Of a stretch of DNA of 64,000 nt, positions 36,774-46,772 are shown in pieces. The notes beneath the pieces are model-generated. The model saw only the letters and a program-made list of their open reading frames with translations, ran no database searches and was not told the origin of the DNA. The translations under genes were made by a program, and so were the position numbers. The stretch comes from an uncultured Sulfitobacter sp. Lineage in GTDB: Bacteria > Pseudomonadota > Alphaproteobacteria > Rhodobacterales > Rhodobacteraceae. The first letter of the stretch is position 1, and the number at the start of each line of letters is the position of its first letter. The stretch spans positions 186,001 to 250,000 of the forward strand of contig NZ_CANMFS010000003.1 of assembly GCF_947497275.1 (NCBI RefSeq), written 5' to 3'.

Positions 36774-37316
36774 CAGGTTATCCTCGAAACAAATACCGGC
36801 GCTACTCTGTGCGTGCGGCGCGTGAAGTCAAGCGGTCAGCGGCGCAAGGCACTCGTCGGTCAATATTCATCATGCGGGATCGAAGTTCGCCGCGCAGCGA
36901 TGCCCGCCAGCGGCGTGCAGCGCGCCTATACGCCGGGCGGCTCCGACCTGTGCCTGCGACACTTCGGGACGAGCATCCGCATCCGCATCCGCGTCATCTG
37001 CACAGTCGATACCCTTAATAAAACAACCGAAACCGATGTGCGCGGCGCGGTTGGACGACGGTACAATCAACTATGCGGTATTCATCGCGGGCCAGGGTGT
37101 TCTGATCCTGTCGACGACCGGGCGTCGCATGCATCCGCCCTGTCCTACGCTGGTGCGGCTGGGGATGCACATTCACCGACGCGAAATCGGGGCACCGAAT
37201 ATGCGCAGGTGTTTGCCAATTCAGTGCGTTCACGCAGCGGTGACTTGCCCGTACCGCTCGCCCCTCTACCATACAGACATACAATATCTGTCCGCGAAAC
37301 GCTGAAGAGGAACACA
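36774..37316. other. Gap between pepT and the Tat-protein operon, no gene recognised
   Basis: About 540 nt without a convincing reading frame; the open frames present have shadow-like composition. It should hold the promoters of the divergent pepT and Tat-protein units, but no clear -35/-10 pair stands out. GC content falls slightly around 37010-37030. Confidence 0.4.
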
Positions 37317-37811
37317 ATGTTGCAGACACCCTGTTACAACCGCCGCCGCTTTTTGACGATCGCCGGTCTTGGCGCGCTGTCCACCATACCTGCCGGACGG
37401 CTGTCGCAGGCGGCGGCGAACACCGCGATCGCTCCGACATCGACCATGCGCGGCGGCGCGAACAACTACCGGCCCAACGCACCGCTGGTAGACCGACTTG
37501 GCACCGGCTTTGACATGTCGGGCACAGTACGCCGTGCCGGTGATGGCGCACCGCTTGGCGGTCAACGCATTCAGATCTGGGCGGCAACGACGCTGGGCGG
37601 TGAACGCGAACCTGCCAACCACGGCAGCGTCTTGACGGATGCAAACGGCGCCTTCCGGCTGGAAATGCCGCAGATCGTTCCGAATTTCGGGCAGCCGCAT
37701 GCCCATCTCGCGTATGACGATGGCGCGTACGAAACCGTGTTCTTGCGGCCAATTATGCCAAGCGCCTCCGACACCAGCCTCAGGGTCGATTTCGTGCTGG
37801 TCCCCGCCTGA
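37317..37811 (+). CDS. Tat-exported protein with intradiol dioxygenase-like fold
   Basis: A 164-residue protein. The N-terminal twin-arginine signal 'CYNRRRFLTIAGLGALSTIP' implies folded export. The body contains 'LGTGFDMSGTVRRAGDGAPL', 'RIQIWAATTLGGEREPANHG', 'VLTDANGAFRLEMPQ' and 'GQPHAHLAYDDGAYETVFLR', similar to the beta-sandwich of intradiol ring-cleavage dioxygenases and keeping candidate iron-ligand His/Tyr residues. The ATG at 37317 has a gaagagg box. It forms a pair with the haem membrane protein 9 nt downstream. The substrate is unknown and the protein is shorter than true dioxygenases. Confidence 0.75.
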   Translation: MLQTPCYNRRRFLTIAGLGALSTIPAGRLSQAAANTAIAPTSTMRGGANNYRPNAPLVDRLGTGFDMSGTVRRAGDGAPLGGQRIQIWAATTLGGEREPANHGSVLTDANGAFRLEMPQIVPNFGQPHAHLAYDDGAYETVFLRPIMPSASDTSLRVDFVLVPA

Positions 37812-37820
37812 CGTCTGGCT

Positions 37821-38426
37821 GTGACACCCAAACAAGTCGCACACTGGAAAGCGCGGTCGCTCTGGGCCGTGCTGCTTGTTCTGATGGTTGTTCCCATGAC
37901 CATCGCCGCGCAAAGCCCGCTTCTTGCCTATCGCGATGCACCCTACATCCTGTCGGGTATAGCCGGCATTGCGGCGCTTTGCCTGCTGCTTGTTCAACCC
38001 CTGCTGGCGGTCGGCCTGCCCGGCTGGCCCCGCGCGTCATCGGCGCGACGACTGCACAGGGCCATCGGCGCGATACTCCTTGTCGCCATTCTTGTGCATG
38101 TAGCGGGCCTCTACGTGACCAGCCCGCCCGACACCATCGACGCATTGACGCTCGCTTCTCCGACACCGTTTTCGATCTATGGCGTAACGGCGATGTGGGC
38201 ATTGATCGCGGCCGCTGCCATCCTACCCGCGCGCAGGCGGTTCGGTGTACGGCGTTGGCGCAGGGTGCATCTTGCCTTGGCCCTGTGGGTCGCGGTCGGT
38301 ACAGTGGCGCATGCGATGCTGATCGAAGGCACTATGGGCACGATTTCGAAAGCCGTCCTGTGCGTCGCTGTCTTGGCGTCGATGGCTACCGCAGTGATCA
38401 GGTGCCGGCGCGGGCAGAGGCCTTGA
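37821..38426 (+). CDS. Ferric reductase-like transmembrane haem protein
   Basis: A 201-residue protein with about six helices and a GTG start. Histidines suited to b-haem ligation occur in 'SARRLHRAIGAILLVAILVH' and 'WRRVHLALALWVAVGTVAHA', as in the ferric reductase/MsrQ-like fold. There is no flavin domain. It follows the Tat-exported dioxygenase-like protein by 9 nt, so it may pass electrons to it across the membrane, by analogy with MsrPQ; this is inference. Confidence 0.78.
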   Translation: MTPKQVAHWKARSLWAVLLVLMVVPMTIAAQSPLLAYRDAPYILSGIAGIAALCLLLVQPLLAVGLPGWPRASSARRLHRAIGAILLVAILVHVAGLYVTSPPDTIDALTLASPTPFSIYGVTAMWALIAAAAILPARRRFGVRRWRRVHLALALWVAVGTVAHAMLIEGTMGTISKAVLCVAVLASMATAVIRCRRGQRP

Positions 38427-38475
38427 ATAAAAACGGCACTTGGGCGATGAGGGGCACAGCATTCAGGAGATCCCC

Positions 38476-39561
38476 ATGGCCCTGCCGATCCGCGATCAGT
38501 TGAAGTACTGGGGCTTTGTCGCCCTCGTGATTATTGTTGTGCTCTGGTTCATGGGCGATGTCCTGCTGCCGTTCGTCCTTGGCAGCGCGGTCGCCTATTT
38601 CCTCGATCCCATTGCCGACAGGCTTGAACGCCTCGGTCTTAGCCGTGCGCTTGCGACGGCGGTGATCACAGTCGTGATGTTGATGATTTTCGTCCTTGTT
38701 GCCCTGCTCGTGATCCCGACGCTGGTGGAGCAGACCGCCAGGCTGGTCGAGATCGCACCGGAGCTTGCCCGCAACCTCAGCGATTTCCTGACGCAGCGTT
38801 TTCCCTCCATTCTCGAGGAGGGATCGACCCTGCGCAGTTCGATCCAGTCGCTGGGCAGCATGGTGCAGGAACGCGGCGGGCAGCTCCTGGAAACTGCGCT
38901 TAGCTCGGCTGCAGGATTGATCAACATCATCATGTTGTTCGTGATCGTGCCGGTCGTCGCCGTCTACATGCTGCTCGATTGGGACCGGATGATCGCGAAC
39001 CTTGACGCTCTCTTGCCGCGCGACCACGCGCCGATGATCCGCCGTCTGGCGGGGGATATCGACCGCACGCTTGCCTCGTTCATCCGAGGCATGGGAACGG
39101 TTTGCCTGATCCTCGGCACCTATTATGCGCTGGCGCTGATGCTTGTCGGTCTTCAATTCGGCCTGGTGGTCGGCTTCATCGCTGGTCTGGTGACATTCAT
39201 TCCCTACCTCGGTGCATTGATCGGCGGCGCGCTGGCCATCGGGCTTGCGCTGTTCCAGTTCTGGGGCGACTGGCTTTCCATCGGACTTGTCGGGGGTATC
39301 TTCGTGATCGGACAGGTGGTGGAGGGAAATTTACTCACTCCCAAGCTGGTCGGCAATTCGGTCGGGCTGCATCCTGTTTGGCTTATCCTCGCGTTGTCGG
39401 TGTTCGGCACCTTGTTTGGTTTCGTCGGCATGCTGGTGGCGGTACCCATGGCCGCGGCCTTTGGCGTGATCGCCCGGTTTGCCGTGGACCAGTATCAGGA
39501 AAGCCTGCTGTACCGCGGAACGGACCCCACCAAACCCCTTCCGGCTCAAGACCAAGAGTGA
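38476..39561 (+). CDS. AI-2E family (PerM/YdgG-like) membrane transporter
   Basis: A 361-residue inner-membrane protein with about eight helices. The start at 38476 has an aggag box. 'ILVALLVIPTL'-type segments, a periplasmic helical region (about 75-150), and the diagnostic 'GLVTFIPYLGALIGGALAIG' and 'EGNLLTPKLVGNSVGLHPVW' blocks place it in the AI-2E/PerM family. Members have been linked to autoinducer-2 export or Na+/H+ exchange; the substrate here is open. Its stop overlaps the hdaA start (TGATG). Confidence 0.92.
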   Translation: MALPIRDQLKYWGFVALVIIVVLWFMGDVLLPFVLGSAVAYFLDPIADRLERLGLSRALATAVITVVMLMIFVLVALLVIPTLVEQTARLVEIAPELARNLSDFLTQRFPSILEEGSTLRSSIQSLGSMVQERGGQLLETALSSAAGLINIIMLFVIVPVVAVYMLLDWDRMIANLDALLPRDHAPMIRRLAGDIDRTLASFIRGMGTVCLILGTYYALALMLVGLQFGLVVGFIAGLVTFIPYLGALIGGALAIGLALFQFWGDWLSIGLVGGIFVIGQVVEGNLLTPKLVGNSVGLHPVWLILALSVFGTLFGFVGMLVAVPMAAAFGVIARFAVDQYQESLLYRGTDPTKPLPAQDQE

Positions 39562-40244
39562 TGGCACAACAGCTCGGACTGGCCCTGCCCAGCCGCGTGG
39601 CGCGCGGTCGCGATGATTTTCTTGTCGCGCCGTCCAATGCGATGGCCGTCGCGATGATTGAGAACTGGCGCAACTGGCACGGCGCCAAACTTGTGCTCAG
39701 CGGCCCTGAAGGTGCGGGCAAGACCCATCTTGTCCACGTCTGGGCCGATGCGGCACAGGCACAAATCATCGCCGCGACGAATGTGCACACAGCGGATGTG
39801 CCCGATCTTGCACAAGGCAGTGTGGCGGTGGAGGATGTGGACCGGATCGCGGATGACACGGATGCACAGACCGCGCTGTTTCACCTGCACAACATGGTGC
39901 TGGCAGAAGGTCATTCATTGCTGCTGACCGGGACCGGACCGGTGACGCACTGGGGGCTGACACTGCCCGATCTGGCCAGCCGGATGCGTGGCACGCTCGA
40001 GGCCAGCATCGAAGCCCCCGATGACGCACTCCTGTCAGCTGTGCTGGCGAAATTGCTGGCGGACAGGCAACTCGTGCCGCGAACCGATGTGATCCCTTAC
40101 CTGCTCAACCGGATGGATCGTTCCTTTGCCGCTGCCCGGCGCATCGTCGCAGCACTCGATGCAGAAAGCCTTGCGCGCAAACGGCCGATCACACGCGCGC
40201 TGGCGGGCGATGTGCTGGACAAAGACCGGCCAGACACGCCATAA
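39561..40244 (+). CDS. hdaA: HdaA: DnaA-like regulator of replication initiation
   Basis: A 227-residue AAA+ protein similar to the ATPase domain of DnaA, without the DNA-binding domain IV. 'MAQQLGLALPSRVARGRDDF' is a clamp-binding type N-terminus (QLGLAL), Walker A is 'LSGPEGAGKTHLVH', and the C-terminal lid contains 'YLLNRMDRSFAAARRIVAAL'. Hda proteins bind the sliding clamp and stimulate ATP hydrolysis by DnaA to prevent re-initiation. The start overlaps the transporter stop by one base. ppk1 follows 63 nt downstream, the usual order in Rhodobacterales. Confidence 0.93.
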   Translation: MAQQLGLALPSRVARGRDDFLVAPSNAMAVAMIENWRNWHGAKLVLSGPEGAGKTHLVHVWADAAQAQIIAATNVHTADVPDLAQGSVAVEDVDRIADDTDAQTALFHLHNMVLAEGHSLLLTGTGPVTHWGLTLPDLASRMRGTLEASIEAPDDALLSAVLAKLLADRQLVPRTDVIPYLLNRMDRSFAAARRIVAALDAESLARKRPITRALAGDVLDKDRPDTP

Positions 40245-40307
40245 TCGGCACACTCGGAACGGCGGCCGGATCCATACGCCTGTTACATTCAAATGCGATA
40301 AGTCTTT

Positions 40308-42482
40308 ATGTCCGAAGCTGATTTTCTCAAAGCGCCTTTCAATGCGCCCGTCGACCTTCCCGATCTGGACCTGACTGGTCCCGGTCGGTTCTTCAACCGC
40401 GAGCTGAGCTGGCTTGGATTTAACTGGCGCGTGCTGGAAGAGGCGGAGAACCCGCGTGTGCCGCTGCTCGAACGGCTGCGATTCCTGTCGATTTCCGCCG
40501 ATAACCTTGATGAATTCTACACGGTGCGGGTGGCGGGCCTGCGCGAATTGGCACAGGCGGGAAATACCACGCCCGCCGCCGACGGTCTGACCCCCGCCGA
40601 GCAGCTTGTCCTGATAAACCAGAACGCCCGTTCGCTGATGATGTCACAGCAGCGCGTGCTGGTGGATCTGCTGAAAGAACTCGATGCGAACAATATCATG
40701 CTCGAAGGACCCGAGGATCTGAGCAAATCCGATCTCGAAGCCCTTGATGAGATTTTCCTCAGCCGGGTCTTCGCGGTCTTGTCGCCGCTGGCGATTGACC
40801 CCGCGCACCCGTTTCCGTTTATCCCGAACACCGGTTTCGTGCTTGCGGTCCAGCTTGAGCGGATGGACGACAAAAGGCCGCTTCAGGCGATGTTGCCGAT
40901 TCCGGCGCAGATCGACCGCTTTGTTCCGTTGCCCGCGGCAGGCGGCTGCAAGCGGTTTCTGCCGCTGGAAGAATTGCTCGCGATCAAGGTGCCGGACCTG
41001 TTTCCGGGCTACAAGCTCAAGGCGCATTTCGAATTCCGCGTGCTGCGAGACAGCGATCTGGAAGTCGAGGACGAGGCCGAGGATCTGGTGCGCGAATTCG
41101 AGGTCGCGCTCAAGCGCCGTCGCCGTGGCGAGGTCGTACGGCTGACACTGGCGGCGGGTGCGCCCGCAAAGCTCAAAAGCCTCGTCATGCAGGAGTTGCG
41201 GGTGAAACCGCAGGATGTGATCGAAATCAACGGTATGATCGGCATCGACGATCTGTCGGAACTGGTGCTGGAGGATCGTCCAGACCTGTTGTGGCCGCAA
41301 TTCACGCCCCGCGTGCCCGAGCGCGTGATGGATCACGAAGGCGACATGTTCGCGGCTATCCGGTCCAAGGACATGCTCCTGCACCACCCCTACGAGACGT
41401 TCGATATGGTCGTGCGGTTCCTGCAACAGGCCGCGCGCGATCCCGATGTCGTCGCGATCAAGCAAACGTTGTACCGCACATCGCGCGACAGCCCGATCGT
41501 CGAAGCCTTGTGCGAGGCCGCTGAAGACGGCAAGTCCGTCACCGCGCTGGTCGAGTTGAAGGCCCGGTTCGACGAGGCCGCCAACATCCGCCAGTCCCGC
41601 AGGCTGGAACGGGCGGGCGCGCATGTCGTCTATGGCTTTATCGACCTCAAGACGCACGCCAAGATCTCGACCGTGGTGCGGCGCGAGGGCAACAAGCTGG
41701 TGACTTATACCCACTACGGCACGGGCAATTATCATCCGATCACGGCGCGCATCTATACCGATTTGTCGCTGTTCACCTGCGATGAAAAGCTGGGGCGCGA
41801 CGCGACCAAGGTGTTCAACTTTCTGTCCGGCTATGCACAGCCCGCCCATCTCGACAATCTCGCGATCTCGCCGACCACGCTGAAGCCGCGCCTGCTGTCG
41901 ATGATCGCGGCAGAGGCAGAGCACGCGAAAAACGGCAAGCCCGCCGAGATCTGGGCGAAGATGAACAGCATCGTCGACAGCGAAGTCATCGACGCGCTCT
42001 ATGCCGCGTCAAACGCAGGCGTCAAGATCAGCCTTGTGATACGCGGCATCTGCGGTCTGCGCCCCGGCATCAGGGGTCTGTCCGAGAACATTCGCGTGAA
42101 ATCCATCGTCGGACGGTTTCTGGAACATTCGCGCATCGTGTGCTTTGGGAACGGCCACGGCCTACCACACAAGAAGGCGCGCGTGTTCATGTCGTCTGCC
42201 GACTGGATGGGCCGCAACCTCAACCGACGGGTCGAAACGCTTGTCGAGATCGAGAATGCGACGGTGCAGGCGCAGATCACCAGCCAGATCATGGCCGCAA
42301 ATCTCGCCGATGTGGCGCAAAGCTGGATCATGGCGCCCGATGGCAGCTTTTCACGGCCCGAACCTGTCGAGGGGCAATTCGCCTTCAGCTGTCATAGGTT
42401 TTTCATGGAAAATCCGTCGCTGTCGGGGCGTGGATCGGCGGGCGCGTCGGATGTGCCCAAGCTGACCCATACCGAGGACTGA
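40308..42482 (+). CDS. ppk1: Polyphosphate kinase 1
   Basis: Reversibly transfers the gamma-phosphate of ATP to polyphosphate. The 724-residue protein has the N-terminal domain ('[19 protein letters not shown]'), head domain, and the two phospholipase-D-like C-terminal domains with the autophosphorylated histidine region '[18 protein letters not shown]', '[19 protein letters not shown]' and 'FLSGYAQPA'. The full-length enzyme appears intact. An exopolyphosphatase-like gene follows 97 nt downstream, so the two may set polyphosphate levels together. Confidence 0.97.
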   Translation: MSEADFLKAPFNAPVDLPDLDLTGPGRFFNRELSWLGFNWRVLEEAENPRVPLLERLRFLSISADNLDEFYTVRVAGLRELAQAGNTTPAADGLTPAEQLVLINQNARSLMMSQQRVLVDLLKELDANNIMLEGPEDLSKSDLEALDEIFLSRVFAVLSPLAIDPAHPFPFIPNTGFVLAVQLERMDDKRPLQAMLPIPAQIDRFVPLPAAGGCKRFLPLEELLAIKVPDLFPGYKLKAHFEFRVLRDSDLEVEDEAEDLVREFEVALKRRRRGEVVRLTLAAGAPAKLKSLVMQELRVKPQDVIEINGMIGIDDLSELVLEDRPDLLWPQFTPRVPERVMDHEGDMFAAIRSKDMLLHHPYETFDMVVRFLQQAARDPDVVAIKQTLYRTSRDSPIVEALCEAAEDGKSVTALVELKARFDEAANIRQSRRLERAGAHVVYGFIDLKTHAKISTVVRREGNKLVTYTHYGTGNYHPITARIYTDLSLFTCDEKLGRDATKVFNFLSGYAQPAHLDNLAISPTTLKPRLLSMIAAEAEHAKNGKPAEIWAKMNSIVDSEVIDALYAASNAGVKISLVIRGICGLRPGIRGLSENIRVKSIVGRFLEHSRIVCFGNGHGLPHKKARVFMSSADWMGRNLNRRVETLVEIENATVQAQITSQIMAANLADVAQSWIMAPDGSFSRPEPVEGQFAFSCHRFFMENPSLSGRGSAGASDVPKLTHTED

Positions 42483-42579
42483 CCCTGACGAAGTTTCGCG
42501 CCAAGGGCGGCTATCGCCCATTGACCTGCACACGGGCTTGCGCCAGTTTGCCCGCACCCGCAGCACCGCCGGAGCGCGT

Positions 42580-44148
42580 ATGACAGAGCCTTCGACCCCC
42601 GCCCCCGCCGTTCCTGAAACCGGCGTTGCCGATCTGGGTCTTTTCGGCAAACCGCTGTTTGAAGATCCCGGCGCGCGCGCCTTGCGGCGGGTGGGGGTTG
42701 TGGATGTCGGCTCCAACTCGGTTCGCATGGTCGTTTTCGACGGCGCCGCGCGGTCCCCTGCGTATTTTTACAACGAAAAGATCATGTGTGCGCTTGGATC
42801 CGGAATGGCCGAAACCGGTCATCTTTCACCCGAAGGGCGCGTGCGCGCGCTCAGCGCGATGCGACGGTTCAAGAAGCTCGCCGATGGTATGGGGTTGTCG
42901 GAACTCACCGTGGTGGCCACCGCCGCCGTACGCGACGCCAGCGACGGCCGTGCGTTTTGCGACGAAGTCCGCACCCAGACCGGACTGCGCATCTGGGTCA
43001 TCGACGGCGAGGAAGAAGCGCGGTTGTCGGCGCAGGGTGTGCTTTTGGGCTGGCCCGGTGCCTACGGTCTGGTCTGCGACATCGGCGGCTCTTCGATGGA
43101 GCTTGCCGAGATTTCCGGGGGGCGGGTCGGGCGGCGCGTCACCTCGAACCTTGGCCCGCTCAAGCTGCGCGATCTGAGCGGTGGCGCGAAAGCCCGCGAG
43201 GCGCACATCAAGGAGGTCATGAACAATCTCGCCGACAAAATGGGCAAACAGCGCGACCGGCTGTTTCTCGTGGGGGGGTCCTGGCGCGCGATTGCCCGGA
43301 TCGACATGATCCGTCGCGGCTACCCGCTGCACGTTCTGCACGAATACCGCATGACCCGCGCATCGGTGCGCGAGACCATCGATTTCATCAAGAAATCAGA
43401 CATGGAAAAGGTGCGCCTGCAAGCGGGCGTTTCTTCTGCACGTGCCGCATTGGTCCCCTACGCCATCGAGGTTCTGGGCCGTTTGGTCAAAACGTTCAAA
43501 CCCAAGGATATCGCTATCTCAAGCTACGGTATCCGCGAGGGGATGCTGTACGAGCAGATGCCCCAACGCCTGCGCGATCGCGATCCGCTGATCGAAGCTT
43601 GCCGGTTCGCGGAGGCCAAGGATGCGCGCCTGCCGGGTTTCGGTCGCACGCTCTACAACTTCATCCTGCCGATCTACAAGACCGCGCCGCCCACCCGCAA
43701 ACGTCTGATCAAGGCCGCGTGCCTGCTGCACGATGTCAGTTGGCGCGCGCACCCCGATTACCGGGCCGAAGTCTGTTTTGACAACGCGACGCGCGCCAAT
43801 CTGGGGGGGCTCAAACACTCCGAGAGGATTTTCATGGGGCTTGCGTTGATGCACCGATACTCGAACAAACGCGAGAACTCCCGTTTCTCCGATCTGTTCG
43901 AAATGGTGGATGAACAAACCCGCGCGGAAGCTGAGATACTGGGCAAGGCAATGCGTTTCGCCGCGATGCTGTGGATCGACAAGGTCGCCGAGCTGAGCGA
44001 AATGCGTTGGTTTCCGAAGAAAAAGGAACTCCACCTGCGGCTGAGCGAAGAGATGAAGCCGCTTTATGGAGAAGTGGCCGAAGCACGTTTCAATTCGCTC
44101 GCCGCCTCACTGGGCGCGCAAGCGGTGGTCAAGACAGCGCGGCGCTAA
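42580..44148 (+). CDS. ppx: Ppx/GppA-family exopolyphosphatase
   Basis: About 522 residues. The ASKHA-fold phosphatase domain has 'GVVDVGSNSVRMVVFDG', 'VVATAAVRDASDGRAF', 'IDGEEEARLSAQGVLLGWPG', and 'LVCDIGGSSMELAEISGG'. The C-terminal HD-like domain contains 'KAACLLHDVSWRAHPDYRAE'. It hydrolyses polyphosphate or pppGpp. The start at 42580 gives the best fit; a start 42 nt earlier is possible. The stop overlaps the stop of the convergent gene by 4 nt. Confidence 0.93.
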   Translation: MTEPSTPAPAVPETGVADLGLFGKPLFEDPGARALRRVGVVDVGSNSVRMVVFDGAARSPAYFYNEKIMCALGSGMAETGHLSPEGRVRALSAMRRFKKLADGMGLSELTVVATAAVRDASDGRAFCDEVRTQTGLRIWVIDGEEEARLSAQGVLLGWPGAYGLVCDIGGSSMELAEISGGRVGRRVTSNLGPLKLRDLSGGAKAREAHIKEVMNNLADKMGKQRDRLFLVGGSWRAIARIDMIRRGYPLHVLHEYRMTRASVRETIDFIKKSDMEKVRLQAGVSSARAALVPYAIEVLGRLVKTFKPKDIAISSYGIREGMLYEQMPQRLRDRDPLIEACRFAEAKDARLPGFGRTLYNFILPIYKTAPPTRKRLIKAACLLHDVSWRAHPDYRAEVCFDNATRANLGGLKHSERIFMGLALMHRYSNKRENSRFSDLFEMVDEQTRAEAEILGKAMRFAAMLWIDKVAELSEMRWFPKKKELHLRLSEEMKPLYGEVAEARFNSLAASLGAQAVVKTARR

Positions 44149-44516
44149 AGATCGGTCTGTTCCGGCGGGTCCTGTGCGGGCAGGTCAGGCCCTTGCGGCG
44201 CATCCGGTTTGCGTCGGATGATAATATCGCCATTCGGCAACACTTCGGGCGCCTCATAGACGCTCCAGTCCTCCACCTCATCAAGCAGGCTTCGCAGCTT
44301 CGGACCCATTTCCGTAACGAAGCTTTCCAGTGCGGGCCCTGCCTCCTCTACCAGAGCGGCAAGATCATCTAGGGCCGGTGCCATTTCTCTGAGCAGCCCT
44401 TCAAAGAACATCTGCGCACCGCGCTCCATCAACGAAGGCGAATCTTCCGTCTCTTGCGCAACAAGGGGCGTTGTGGACAACAGGAGGGCGAGCGGTAGGG
44501 CAAGGAATCTTTTCAT
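44145..44516 (-). CDS. Secreted acidic protein, unknown function
   Basis: A 123-residue protein with a signal peptide ending 'LVAQE', then an acidic amphipathic helical stretch ('MFFEGLLREMAPALDDLAAL', 'LRSLLDEVEDWSVYEAPEVL') and a proline-rich C-terminus ('PQGPDLPAQDPPEQ'). It resembles short periplasmic AAA-plus-unrelated proteins common in Rhodobacterales, but no named family is recognised. Confidence 0.8.
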   Translation of the reverse strand: MKRFLALPLALLLSTTPLVAQETEDSPSLMERGAQMFFEGLLREMAPALDDLAALVEEAGPALESFVTEMGPKLRSLLDEVEDWSVYEAPEVLPNGDIIIRRKPDAPQGPDLPAQDPPEQTDL

Positions 44517-44552
44517 AAGCTTGATATAGGGCTGTTCTGGTGCATCGCCAAA

Positions 44553-45578
44553 TCAGATGTCGATATCGAGCGTGACGGGGAAATGATCGGACGCTGTCAC
44601 CAATGCGTCGCGCAAGGCCGGCTTGTGCCAGCAATCGGGATCGTCGAGCGGATGCCAGATCCGCCAGCGCCGCGCGCGGTCACGCAATTCGGTGCTGAGC
44701 ATGATGTAGTCCAGCAAAGCCTGCAGATACCGCTCTTCGGGGCGAATCCAGAACCGCGCGGTCGTCGGCATCGCGCCCAGACGCTGGCCCAGCGCGCGCG
44801 CTGCATGCGGGTCATAAAGATCATGCGTAGCGTCCCCGCCCAGAATGATCTCTACCGACGACCGGCCGAACAGCTCTTCGAACACATCTAGACCCGGACC
44901 ATCGTTCAGATCGCCCAGAAGCATCAGCGGCGTGCCTTCGGCAAGGTGGGTTTCGATGCGGGCCCGCAGCCAGATGGCTTGCGCCAGTTGCTTGCGGCGG
45001 TTGGAGATGGAGATCTGCATCGCGTGCGCCGCATCGCGGGCCCCGTGCGGTGCCTTGGACTTGAGATGCGCGCCGAGCATCCGAAATGCAAAACCGCTCT
45101 TCGTCTCTACCGCCAGTTCCAACGGCGGCTTCGAGAATACCACTAGATCTTCGGTGGCATCGATATCGAGGTCGATCCGAAGCGCCATATCGAACCGAGG
45201 CGCGCCCCGGGCGCCTTGCGCGCCGGTGATGGCGCCCTGTGGATCGTGACGCGCCTCAAGCACATCGGGATCGTACATCAGAGCGATCCCCTGCTTTGTA
45301 TCGTTGGCAAAGCCCATCACGACCGCGCGGGCCCGCAGATCAAAGCGGGCCGCAAAGCCGGCAAGAGCTCTGATGTTGTTGGGCGCGCCCGCGGCATCGG
45401 GCGCTTCGATCACCATCACCGCATCGGCATCGAGCGCCTGAAACACCTGACCAAGCGCCGCTGTCTGCTGCGCGCGCGTCACATCGTGCCGGCCTGACCA
45501 TCCACCATCGTCGAACAGTTTTCCTGCCTTGTCGAACAGGCTCGAAAACCATTCGACGTTGTATGTTGCGATGCGCAT
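44553..45578 (-). CDS. Endonuclease/exonuclease/phosphatase (EEP) family hydrolase
   Basis: A 341-residue EEP-fold enzyme. Motifs: 'MRIATYNVEWFSSL' (Asn), 'AVMVIEAPDAAG' (metal-binding Glu), 'LMLLGDLNDGPG' (Asp-Asn) and the C-terminal 'VTASDHFPVTLDIDI' (Asp-His). There is no signal peptide, so it is probably cytoplasmic, acting on nucleic acid or small phosphoesters. The ATG overlaps the stop of the TerB/DnaJ gene (TAATG), indicating coupling. Confidence 0.9.
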   Translation of the reverse strand: MRIATYNVEWFSSLFDKAGKLFDDGGWSGRHDVTRAQQTAALGQVFQALDADAVMVIEAPDAAGAPNNIRALAGFAARFDLRARAVVMGFANDTKQGIALMYDPDVLEARHDPQGAITGAQGARGAPRFDMALRIDLDIDATEDLVVFSKPPLELAVETKSGFAFRMLGAHLKSKAPHGARDAAHAMQISISNRRKQLAQAIWLRARIETHLAEGTPLMLLGDLNDGPGLDVFEELFGRSSVEIILGGDATHDLYDPHAARALGQRLGAMPTTARFWIRPEERYLQALLDYIMLSTELRDRARRWRIWHPLDDPDCWHKPALRDALVTASDHFPVTLDIDI

Positions 45579-46258
45579 TACGCAGCTTTCCCCGACAGCG
45601 TTTCCCAGGCACGGTTGATGTCGATCATGCGCTTTTCCGCCAACTGGATGGCCTCTTCCGGCAGTCCGCGCGCGATCAGAGCGTCAGGATGGTTGGCGCG
45701 CACCAATTTGCGCCACGCATCTCTTGCTTCGTCCAAAGACGCTCCGGGAGGGATGCCCAGAACAGTGTGGGGCAGCGGCGATGTATTGGGGACGAACCGC
45801 GCGCGCAGCGCCTCGAACGCGCCATCAGGCAATTCGAAAATCGTTGCGACCTCTTCGAGAAACGCGTTCTCGTCTGGGTGATATACACCATCGGCCATGG
45901 CGATGTGAAACAATCCTTCAAGCAGATCGCACAGCATTTCGGAGTCGTCCTGAAACATCACCTTGATACGGCGGGCGTAATCGTCGAAACCGGCGACATC
46001 GGTACGGGCAAGGTTGAACACACGCGCCGCGCCTTGCGTATCCGCATCGGCGATCTGAAACACCTCGCGAAACGCAGTCACTTCATCGCGGGTTACACGC
46101 CCATCGGCTTTTGCCATCTTTGCTCCCAAGGCAACCACTGCAATCGTGAAAGCGACAGAGCGTTCGGGCGGGGTGCGCAGTCTGTCGAACACCTGCGACA
46201 GCCCCTCGCCTGAGGTGAGGGCCGACAAGGCTTCGGTGATGCGGGTCCAGATCGACAT
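45578..46258 (-). CDS. TerB/DjlA-like protein with C-terminal J domain
   Basis: A 226-residue protein. A TerB-type helical domain (about 35-155) has 'IAVVALGAKMAKADGRVTRD' and 'LFHIAMADGVYHPDENAFLE', repeated acidic D/E-rich helices. A J domain follows (about 160-226) with 'LGIPPGASLDEARDAWRKLV' and the HPD tripeptide in 'RANHPDALIA', so it can stimulate a DnaK-type chaperone. DjlA-like proteins are membrane anchored in enterobacteria, but no clear membrane helix is seen here. Confidence 0.92.
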   Translation of the reverse strand: MSIWTRITEALSALTSGEGLSQVFDRLRTPPERSVAFTIAVVALGAKMAKADGRVTRDEVTAFREVFQIADADTQGAARVFNLARTDVAGFDDYARRIKVMFQDDSEMLCDLLEGLFHIAMADGVYHPDENAFLEEVATIFELPDGAFEALRARFVPNTSPLPHTVLGIPPGASLDEARDAWRKLVRANHPDALIARGLPEEAIQLAEKRMIDINRAWETLSGKAA

Positions 46259-46289
46259 GCGGCCATCCTAGTCCGTCGTGCAAGTAAAG

Positions 46290-46772
46290 TCAGTCCGGAT
46301 CGAGGCGGCGGGTCATCAAGACAAGGTCCAGCCACCGATCCTGTTTGTGCCCTACCTCGCGCAAGACGCCGGCGTTTGCAAATCCCAATCGGTCGTGAAA
46401 CGAAATAGCGCGCGCGTTCTCGCCGCTGATTGCCGCAACAAGGGTATGGATCCCCTGTACGGAGGCCGCCGCGAACGCCGCCTTCATCAACGCCGCGCCG
46501 ATCCCCTGTCCCGGAAGGGCCACCACAATGGTGTGTTCCGCCGTTCTTGCGTACCCCGGACCGGTCCGAAACGAGCCCCAAGTGACAAACCCGGCAAGCG
46601 CCGTATCGACCTGTGCGATCAAAAAGGCACCCGGTCTTTCGCCCAGAAGACTGCGCAGAACCGTATCAGTCTTCTGTTCGGTCGTGAATGTCGCCGTGGT
46701 GTCGCGGATCATCGCGTTCCAGAGATTTCCGACAGCGGCCCCATCGTTTTCCGTGGCGCCACGTATGATCAC
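46290..46772 (-). CDS. GNAT acetyltransferase, phosphinothricin acetyltransferase-like
   Basis: About 160 residues. The GTG at 46770-46772 is preferred because it overlaps the stop of the upstream gene (GTGA); the open frame further upstream is shadow. '[20 protein letters not shown]', 'TVVALPGQGIGAALMKAAFA' (acetyl-CoA loop), and 'FHDRLGFANAGVLREVGHKQ' plus 'RWLDLVLMTRRL' fit the PAT/bar-like GNAT branch, which acetylates amino-acid analogues such as phosphinothricin or methionine sulfoximine. The natural substrate is unknown. Confidence 0.88.
   Translation of the reverse strand: MIIRGATENDGAAVGNLWNAMIRDTTATFTTEQKTDTVLRSLLGERPGAFLIAQVDTALAGFVTWGSFRTGPGYARTAEHTIVVALPGQGIGAALMKAAFAAASVQGIHTLVAAISGENARAISFHDRLGFANAGVLREVGHKQDRWLDLVLMTRRLDPD

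Noticed and set aside
36774..37316. Open frames upstream of the Tat-protein gene, including an in-frame extension
   Set aside because: The extension would bury the twin-arginine signal inside the protein, and the ATG at 37317 has its own ribosome-binding site; other frames have shadow-like composition.
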